Origin: CAZONU01 sp965370045
GTDB lineage: Bacteria; Planctomycetota; SZUA-567; JAKLDR01
Assembly: GCA_965370045.1 (NCBI GenBank)
Contig: CBDUSI010000084.1
Location: 1-19,682 of the forward strand
DNA: 19,682 bases
Direction of reading: 5' to 3'
Positions 8,754-13,848 of the stretch are shown here, piece after piece; positions within the stretch are counted from its first letter, which is position 1; each line of letters begins with the position of its first letter. A program made the position numbers and the translations under genes. Under the pieces are notes generated by a model. That model did not search any database. It was not told where the DNA came from and saw only the letters and a list, made by a program, of their open reading frames with translations.

Positions 8754-8763
8754 TGTCTATACA
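8754..8763. promoter_or_regulatory. Candidate operator for the GntR/LacI-type regulator
   Basis: TGTCTATACA is symmetric at four of five base pairs. It fits the GT-N-TA-N-AC pattern described for HutC-type GntR operators. Counting the preceding T, it matches the TTGT-n3-TACA part of the AraR operator. It lies about 56 bp upstream of the regulator's start and overlaps a possible minus-strand -10 (TATAGA), a position suited to autorepression. The link to this regulator is inference. Confidence 0.45.
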
Positions 8764-8798
8764 CCGTCCCGGCCGGTCCGCGAGGTCAAAAGTGGAGA

Positions 8799-8825
8799 AA
8801 TCGAGGTTTCCCCGCGCTATTCAAG
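8799..8825 (+). repeat. Shared intergenic element, copy A
   Basis: AATCGAGGT, 3 nt, CCCGC, 3 nt (gct), ATTCAAG. The same blocks occur in the same order and orientation at 13694-13717, where the second gap is absent. Both copies lie in divergent promoter regions upstream of GH123-like paralogs. The element is probably a regulator-binding site. Confidence 0.65.
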
Positions 8826-8832
8826 GACCTCC

Positions 8833-8860
8833 AGAGGCCTAAGCCTCTCCCAGGTAGGCT
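8833..8860. repeat. Overlapping inverted repeats
   Basis: AGAGGC (8833-8838) and GCCTCT (8843-8848) are perfectly complementary around a 4-nt loop. A second, mutually exclusive pair is AGCCT (8842-8846) with AGGCT (8856-8860). There is no T-tract. The site lies outside the transcripts predicted from nearby promoters, so a DNA-level protein site is as likely as an RNA hairpin. Confidence 0.4.
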
Positions 8861-8955
8861 CTTAGCAGCGAAATCTGACTTCGGATGAGCCTGCAACTCG
8901 TGCAACCCCTTAATGTTGTCGCGTCCACGCGCCATGCTTCATCCTCAAAACTGGC

Positions 8956-8984
8956 TCGACAGCACGTGGGCACGCTACTAACAT
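8956..8984 (+). promoter_or_regulatory. Candidate sigma-70 promoter for the 9073 gene
   Basis: A -35 of TCGACA, a 17-bp spacer and a -10 of TAACAT. The -35 has five of six consensus bases and the -10 four of six. Transcription would start near 8991, giving a leader of about 80 nt. Prediction by eye. Confidence 0.4.
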
Positions 8985-9025
8985 TCCAGGTGGACCCGAA
9001 ATGGGGCAAGCCCACGACGTTGGGG

Positions 9026-9045
9026 CCCCGCCACCGGGGGCGGGG
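9026..9045 (+). other. GC-rich leader hairpin upstream of the 9073 ribosome site
   Basis: CCCCGCC (9026-9032) pairs fully with GGCGGGG (9039-9045) around a 6-nt loop, ending 11 nt before the AGAGGAG ribosome site. It could affect translation or transcript stability. In GC-rich DNA some chance pairing is expected. Confidence 0.4.
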
Positions 9046-9072
9046 AGCAGAGAGCGAGAGGAGTATCCAGGA

Positions 9073-10941
9073 ATGCTATCTACCTTCTTTGTTCGACGCA
9101 CCGTCCTGACCATAGCGGCAGCCTTGTGCGCCTTGGCCGGCGGGCAGGCCCGGGCCGCATCGACAGTCTCACCGCTGCGAAAGCTCTCGCCGAAGGACGG
9201 CGCGCCCGCCGGCGGCAAGGCTGAGATATCTCTGGCCGGCTGCCGCAACGGGAGCTTCTCCTGGCAGGTGGTGGCGGGCCGCGGAGTCAGGGTCAAGGCC
9301 TCTGACCTCAAAGGTCCAGGGGGCGCGGTCATTCCCGCCTCGGCCATCCAGATCCGCTACGCGACGCTGGACGGCCCCAAGGGATTCTTCGACTGCCTGG
9401 AACCGACTGCCGCGGCCGGCGGAGACGGCCCCGTGTGGATCACCGTGCGCGTGCCCAAGGACGCCAAGCCCGGCGAATACGCGGGCAAGCTGACCGTGGG
9501 CGGCGCCGGCACACTGTCCCTGAAGATATCCGTCGCCGACTGGACGCTGCCCGACTCGAAGAAGTTCGCCTCCTTCCTGGACATGGTCCAGTCGCCCGAG
9601 TCGGTGGCCCTGCAGTACAAGGTGCCCATGTGGTCCGACCGGCACTGGAAGCTGCTGGAGAAGACCTTCGAGCTGATGGGGCAGCTGGGCTGCAAGGTGA
9701 TCTACATCCCGCTCCTGCGCCGGACGGACTTCGGGGACAACTACAGTATGGTCTACTGGACGAAAGGACCCGACGGGAAGCTGAAGCACGATCTGAGCGT
9801 GGCCGAGAAGTACCTGGACCTGGCCGTCAAGCACCTGGGGAAGGTGCCGGTGGTCTGCCTGTACGCCTGGCACTCTGAGACCGGCGGGGCCTACTTCGGA
9901 GGCGCCCAGCACGTCAAGATTGAGAACACGGGCATGCCCATAAGCATCAAGCAGGGGGGCAAGTTCACTGACGGCCACGGCCCCAAGTGGGGCACGCCCG
10001 AGGCCCGGGAGTTCTGGAAGCCGGTCTTCGACGGAATGCGCGCCGCGCTGGCCAAGCGCGGCATGGCCAAATCCATGATGGTCGGCGTGGCCACTGACAT
10101 GCGTCCCAGCAAGCAGGCCGTCGAGGACCTGAAAGCGGCGGCCCCCGGCGCCAGGTGGGTCGTGGCCTGCCACCCCTTCACCCAGAACATCCACGGCGTG
10201 CCCGTCGGCTACCTGGCCCACGTCTGGGGCATCACGAGCACTCTGCAGCCGGGCGCCAAGCCCAAGTGGGGCAGAGACCGCGCCTACGGCTGGAAGAACC
10301 CCAGGATCGAAACCGCCTTCCCGCGCTACGGCTGCTCCATCGTGGGCCACAGCTTGCGGCAGTGGTCAGCGCTTTCCTGTTACCGGGTGGTGATGGAGGC
10401 GGCCATCACCTCGCCGGGCAAGGTCCACCGGCACCGCGACGGGATGTTCGGCAAGGGGCTTTACGGCGACGGTCTGCGCGGGGTGGGCCGACTGGGCGCC
10501 GACTTCTGGACTGTGCTGGTCGACAAGCGCGGCAGGAAGAAGGGGGCTCTCCACCTGCGCTACATTAAGAAGGGCGACCACGCCGTCAACCTGCGCTATT
10601 CGGCCTACTATGTCCTTCAGCCCGGCAAGGACGGCCCGATCGGCTCGGCCCGGATGGAGGCCATGCGCGAGGGCATCCAGGAGGCCGAGGCGCGCATATT
10701 CATAGAGAAGGCCCTGACCGACCCGGCCCTGAAGGCACGGCTGGGCGCGGACCTGGCCAAGCGGTGCCAGGACCTTCTAGACGAGCGCATCAAGGCGCTG
10801 ATCAAGGCGCGCAGCGGTGCGAAGGGCGGCAAGTCGGGGGACCCGGGCTGGAAGTGGTTCGAAGGCTCGGGCTGGCAGGGACGCTCCCGCAAGCTCTACG
10901 AGGCTGCCGGCGAAGTGGCCGGGAAGCTGGGAGCCAAGTAG
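9073..10941 (+). CDS. Secreted GH123/DUF4091-like protein, short paralog
   Basis: A 622-aa exported protein. I place the start at 9073, where AGAGGAG lies 9 nt upstream and a signal peptide follows (FFVRRTVLTIAAALCALAGG, cleavage after ARA near 28). The in-frame ATG at 9001 would put 24 non-hydrophobic residues ahead of it. Residues about 55-160 form a beta-sandwich-like region with SWQVVAG and VRVPKDAKPGEYAGKLTV. A barrel-like region follows (MVQSPESVA, HWKLLEKTFELMG, VPVVCLYAW). The C-terminal segment EAMREGIQEAEARIFIEKAL (about 530-549) resembles the end of DUF4091/GH123-like proteins. The adjacent Asp-Glu pair of GH123 enzymes appears here as T-D-M (D342). Glycosidase function is therefore plausible but unproven. 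The family assignment is by recognition only. Confidence 0.75.
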   Translation: MLSTFFVRRTVLTIAAALCALAGGQARAASTVSPLRKLSPKDGAPAGGKAEISLAGCRNGSFSWQVVAGRGVRVKASDLKGPGGAVIPASAIQIRYATLDGPKGFFDCLEPTAAAGGDGPVWITVRVPKDAKPGEYAGKLTVGGAGTLSLKISVADWTLPDSKKFASFLDMVQSPESVALQYKVPMWSDRHWKLLEKTFELMGQLGCKVIYIPLLRRTDFGDNYSMVYWTKGPDGKLKHDLSVAEKYLDLAVKHLGKVPVVCLYAWHSETGGAYFGGAQHVKIENTGMPISIKQGGKFTDGHGPKWGTPEAREFWKPVFDGMRAALAKRGMAKSMMVGVATDMRPSKQAVEDLKAAAPGARWVVACHPFTQNIHGVPVGYLAHVWGITSTLQPGAKPKWGRDRAYGWKNPRIETAFPRYGCSIVGHSLRQWSALSCYRVVMEAAITSPGKVHRHRDGMFGKGLYGDGLRGVGRLGADFWTVLVDKRGRKKGALHLRYIKKGDHAVNLRYSAYYVLQPGKDGPIGSARMEAMREGIQEAEARIFIEKALTDPALKARLGADLAKRCQDLLDERIKALIKARSGAKGGKSGDPGWKWFEGSGWQGRSRKLYEAAGEVAGKLGAK

Positions 10942-11040
10942 GAGTCCGGTAACCCAGGAGGAGAATCCCGCCCTTCACCCTCTCGGGATACCGCCCGGGT
11001 GAGTGCCGGGGTCTGGATGCGGTCGGGCGGAAGGGACCAT
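10942..11040. other. Convergent intergenic gap with possible terminator hairpin
   Basis: This 99-bp gap separates two convergent genes. ATCCCG (10965-10970) pairs with CGGGAT (10984-10989) across a 13-nt loop, and other GC-rich pairings are possible (CACCC with GGGTG). No T-run follows on either strand, so this is not a standard intrinsic terminator. Confidence 0.35.
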
Positions 11041-13542
11041 TTACCGTTTTCCTCCGGCGCTTCCGCCTGAGAACCCGTAGAGGTTCCCGTCGTCGGAGCC
11101 GACGACTACGAATCCGCCGGCCGCGGCCGGCGAGGTGGCGATCTTCTTCCCGCCTGGCGAGGTCCACTCCCAGAGCAGCTTCGAGGGCTGCTTCGCGTCG
11201 CCGCCCCAGATGGAGCGGGCCTGGAGCTTGCCGTCCTTGGTGCCGGCGAGCATCAGCTCCTTGGTGACCAGCGGGGTGGCCAGGGCTGGCTTGGGGTGCT
11301 GGTGCTCGTTGCCTATGAACTTGCGGGTTTCCAGGTCCATGACTCCGGTGCCCTTCCAGGCGTAGGGGATGTACATCCACTTGCCGCTGAAGGCCGGGGC
11401 GCACATGACCCAGCCGTTGCGGTCCATGATCTCCTTGTACAGGTAGCGTCCGCTGAGGGCCAGCAGGTCTCCGCTCACGGGGTCAAGCACCAGGCTCTGG
11501 CCGTAGGCCTCGTCGCCGGAGGCGCAGACGGCCACCGCCCCGCGGTAGATTGCCAGGCCCTCGACCCGGCCGAGGCGGGTTTCGTTGAGGTACCAACTCG
11601 GCCGGCGCTTGGCCAGCCACTTCTGCTTCTCGCGGCTGAGGTCTTTGCCGAAGGCTTTGAGCGGCTTGCCTGTGCCGAGGTCCAGGGCCAGGACCTTCCA
11701 GCCCCAGGTGCCCAGGTAGACGGTGCCGAAGGCGATGGCCGGGGCGGCGTGGACTTCGTAGCGCGTCTTGTAGCGCCAGAACTCCGCGCCGTCGGAAAGA
11801 CGCAGGCAATAGCAGTGCCCGTCATTGCTGCCGAAGACCACCCGCTCCCCGACGATGGCCGGGGACGCCTCCACTTGACCGCCGGTGCGGAACTGCCACT
11901 TGGGTTTGCCGGTCCCGGCGTCGAAGGCGCGCATCACGCCGTCCTCGGCCCCGCATACGACGATGCCGTTCGCGACCGCCGGGGCGCAGCGCACCGGGGA
12001 GCCGATCTTGGCGCTCCACTTCTCCTTGCCGGTGGCCAGGTCCACGGCGAAGAGCTTGCCGCCGTCGCTCCCGGCGTAGGCGAGGCCACCGGAGATGACC
12101 GGGTGCGATCTCACCGCACCGCCGGTCGGGAACTTCCAGGCTTCCTTCAGCGGCAGGGAGAGTTTCACCTCCAGGCCGCAGCGCGCGGGGCATCCCCCGT
12201 ACATCGGCCAGTCCTTCCCGCCGGCGGGCTTGTCGGGGGTGGCCGGGGCGCCGGGCTTGCCGGCCGGCTTCTTCGCCAGGGGCTTCGGCGGCGCGGCGGG
12301 TTCGGCGGGGGGCGCCTGCGGCTCGGGCGGCTTGTAGTCCGGCCCGCAGGGCTCGAAGCAGTAGAGCCGGCCATCGTTGGAGGGCACGTAGAGCCGGCCG
12401 TAGGCGATGGCCGGGCGGGCGCAGGTGCGCCCCGAGGTCCGGTGGCTCCAGACGCGCTTGTGGGTCTTCGGGTCGATGGCGTAGATGCCCCGGCCGCCCT
12501 TGGTGCTGATCCGGTAGTTGCCGGTGGTGAAGTAGAGGAACCCCCCGGCCGCCGAGGGCGTGGCGCAGCCGGTGCCGGCGCCGTCGTCGAAGGTCCAGGC
12601 CACCTTGCCGGTTTTCAGGTTCAGCGCCGTGAAGTACCCGTAGTAGCTCTTGCCGTAGATCAGGCCGTAGGCGGTGGCCGGTGCCCAGGCCGCGGTGCCG
12701 GCCTTGACGAAGACGCCCCGTCCGGAGACGCCGCCCCAGTGCCAGAGCTTCTTTCCGGTCTTTACGTCCAGAGCAATGATTCCCTGCGAGGGAGTCGTTG
12801 CCCAGGCGCGCTCGCCGTCCGAGCTCATTGCCTGCATGGCCATCACGCCCTCGGTGCGCCAGAGCTGCTTGCCGGTCTTGCGGTCGTGGGCGTAGGCCGC
12901 CGCGGGCCTGCGATAGGTGGAGAGGACCCGGTCCCCGACCAGGATCGGCGTGGACAACCTGGACTTGGGCGTGCCCGTGGGGCTCTTCCAGACCACCTTG
13001 CCGTCCTTCACGTTCAGAGCGCACAGGTAGCTGGCCTTATCGTCTCTCATGCCCCAGTAGATCAGGCCGTCGGCGAAGGCCGGCGAGGGTCTGGACCCGG
13101 AGCATCGGCCCTCCTCGAAGCGCCAGATCAGCTTCCCGCTGGAGACATCCAGGGCCAGGAGGTTCTTCTTCTTGTTGCGGATGAAGACCCGCTTGCCATC
13201 GCAGGACGGCGGGGTGTTCTTGTAGAAGCCCAGGTTGTGCTCGCGCTCCCAAAGTTGCTTGCCGGTCTCGGCGTCGAAGCACAGCATGGGGCCCTGGAAG
13301 CTCTTGAGAAACACCCGCCCGCCGGCTACCACCGCCCCGGACTTGAGGCAACTCTCGGTCTTGGTTACCCACTTCAGGCGGAAGGGGGGCTTGACGCTCT
13401 CATCCGGGGAGAAGGAGGTCCAGGCCGCGTCGCCGGCGGCCATGGGCCACTCATGGACTTCGCCGCCCGAGGCGCCCCCGGCCGGGCCCGCCAGCGAGAT
13501 TCCCACGATCACAGCCAGGAGCCAACGCATTGAAACTGCCAC
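11041..13542 (-). CDS. Secreted double PQQ-like beta-propeller protein
   Basis: An 833-aa exported protein. The start is GTG at 13542, with GGGAGG 7 nt upstream; the ATG at 13530 would be 19 nt away. The hydrophobic stretch WLLAVIVGISLAGPAG serves as signal peptide. Two propeller halves, about 28-400 and 444-830, each open with (E/D)WPM. They consist of repeated blades of the type G-x-V-x-A-L-D-x-x-T/S-G-K-x-x-W, for example LLALDVSSGKLIW and LFAVDLATGKEKW. A Pro/Ala/Lys-rich linker (about 404-443) joins them. The fold is that of PQQ-binding-like or WD40-like repeat proteins common in planctomycetes. No dehydrogenase catalytic signature was recognised, so a binding or scaffold role is more likely than a quinoprotein oxidase. 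It lies between the two GH123-like paralogs on the other strand. Confidence 0.88.
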   Translation of the reverse strand: MAVSMRWLLAVIVGISLAGPAGGASGGEVHEWPMAAGDAAWTSFSPDESVKPPFRLKWVTKTESCLKSGAVVAGGRVFLKSFQGPMLCFDAETGKQLWEREHNLGFYKNTPPSCDGKRVFIRNKKKNLLALDVSSGKLIWRFEEGRCSGSRPSPAFADGLIYWGMRDDKASYLCALNVKDGKVVWKSPTGTPKSRLSTPILVGDRVLSTYRRPAAAYAHDRKTGKQLWRTEGVMAMQAMSSDGERAWATTPSQGIIALDVKTGKKLWHWGGVSGRGVFVKAGTAAWAPATAYGLIYGKSYYGYFTALNLKTGKVAWTFDDGAGTGCATPSAAGGFLYFTTGNYRISTKGGRGIYAIDPKTHKRVWSHRTSGRTCARPAIAYGRLYVPSNDGRLYCFEPCGPDYKPPEPQAPPAEPAAPPKPLAKKPAGKPGAPATPDKPAGGKDWPMYGGCPARCGLEVKLSLPLKEAWKFPTGGAVRSHPVISGGLAYAGSDGGKLFAVDLATGKEKWSAKIGSPVRCAPAVANGIVVCGAEDGVMRAFDAGTGKPKWQFRTGGQVEASPAIVGERVVFGSNDGHCYCLRLSDGAEFWRYKTRYEVHAAPAIAFGTVYLGTWGWKVLALDLGTGKPLKAFGKDLSREKQKWLAKRRPSWYLNETRLGRVEGLAIYRGAVAVCASGDEAYGQSLVLDPVSGDLLALSGRYLYKEIMDRNGWVMCAPAFSGKWMYIPYAWKGTGVMDLETRKFIGNEHQHPKPALATPLVTKELMLAGTKDGKLQARSIWGGDAKQPSKLLWEWTSPGGKKIATSPAAAGGFVVVGSDDGNLYGFSGGSAGGKR

Positions 13543-13693
13543 GGGCGATCCTCCCTACATGCATGAGTTCCCGGCTGCACGCCGCCCCAGCGGCGCGGGG
13601 GCCTTATCCATTAGTATGAGATACACCGCGGAGGGCGTTCTTATCGGTTCCTTTTCTCACGACCTCGGGAGAATCCGGGTAATCTGGCACGCC

Positions 13694-13717
13694 AATCGAG
13701 GTCGTCCCGCATTCAAG
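13694..13717 (+). repeat. Shared intergenic element, copy B
   Basis: AATCGAGGT, 3 nt, CCCGC, ATTCAAG: the same ordered blocks as at 8799-8825, with the second 3-nt gap missing. Its right end enters the palindrome at 13712-13730, 33 bp before the predicted -35 of the 13849 gene. Confidence 0.65.
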
Positions 13718-13730
13718 AAGGCCTTTTGAA
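13712..13730. repeat. Palindrome with one unpaired base
   Basis: TTCAAgAAGGCCTTTTGAA is self-complementary except for the single base g13717. It has no loop, so it reads as a DNA-binding site and not as an RNA hairpin. It is placed just upstream of the predicted promoter at 13750. Confidence 0.5.
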
Positions 13731-13749
13731 ATATTCGGATTTACGTGGC

Positions 13750-13778
13750 TTGCACGCTTGCAGCGGAGTATTCATAAT
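13750..13778 (+). promoter_or_regulatory. Candidate sigma-70 promoter for the 13849 gene
   Basis: A -35 of TTGCAC, a spacer of exactly 17 bp and a -10 of CATAAT, preceded by an AT-rich stretch (13724-13745) that could act as an UP element. The predicted leader is about 64 nt. This is the best promoter match in the window. Confidence 0.55.
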
Positions 13779-13848
13779 AGTCCATTCATCAGCCGGCTCT
13801 GGCGGGAAGCCGGGCAGCCATGAACCGTGACAGCAGGAGGACGACCGC

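Larger units (their letters stand above)
8699..9072. promoter_or_regulatory. Divergent control region between regulator-lyase operon and GH123-like gene
   Basis: This is 374 bp without a convincing gene. From left to right it holds the regulator's ribosome site (8707-8712), CCACTT repeats at 8739 and 8749 with an inverted AAGTGG at 8790, an AraR/HutC-like half-palindrome (8754-8763), the shared element (8799-8825), overlapping inverted repeats (8833-8860), a plus-strand promoter candidate (8956-8984), and a GC hairpin (9026-9045) before the ribosome site of the 9073 gene (AGAGGAG, 9057-9063). The operon's own promoter is unclear. A minus-strand TATAGA overlaps the operator, but the nearest TTGACC lies 22 bp away, which is too far for a standard sigma-70 spacing. 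Confidence 0.7.
13543..13848. promoter_or_regulatory. Divergent control region between propeller gene and long GH123-like gene
   Basis: This is 306 bp with no convincing gene. It holds the propeller gene's ribosome site (13550-13555, minus strand), a short GC hairpin (GCCGC/GCGGC, 13581-13594), GTAT-n3-ATAC at 13614-13624, the shared element (13694-13717), a palindrome (13712-13730), an AT-rich tract, a good plus-strand promoter (13750-13778), a leader hairpin (CCGGCT 13793-13798 with AGCCGG 13808-13813) and the ribosome site AGGAGG (13835-13840). No clear promoter for the minus-strand propeller gene was found. Confidence 0.7.

Noticed and set aside
9001..9072. Upstream ATG at 9001 for the short GH123-like gene
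   Set aside because: It would prefix a non-hydrophobic stretch to a good signal peptide and lies across the GC hairpin and ribosome site of the 9073 start.
8885..9109. Plus-strand 74-codon open frame in the divergent region
   Set aside because: It crosses the predicted promoter and overlaps the start of the real gene. It shows no ribosome site or motif.
10965..10989. Bidirectional intrinsic terminator between the convergent genes
   Set aside because: The stem is only 6 bp with a 13-nt loop and no T-run on either strand, so it is kept only as a weak possibility.
11296..13533. Plus-strand open frame of 745 codons opposite the propeller gene
   Set aside because: The minus-strand frame has clear propeller blades, a signal peptide and a ribosome site. 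This frame has none of these.
13235..13729. Plus-strand 164-codon open frame over the propeller start and upstream region
   Set aside because: It mostly mirrors the propeller gene's 5' end, and its translation has no recognisable features.
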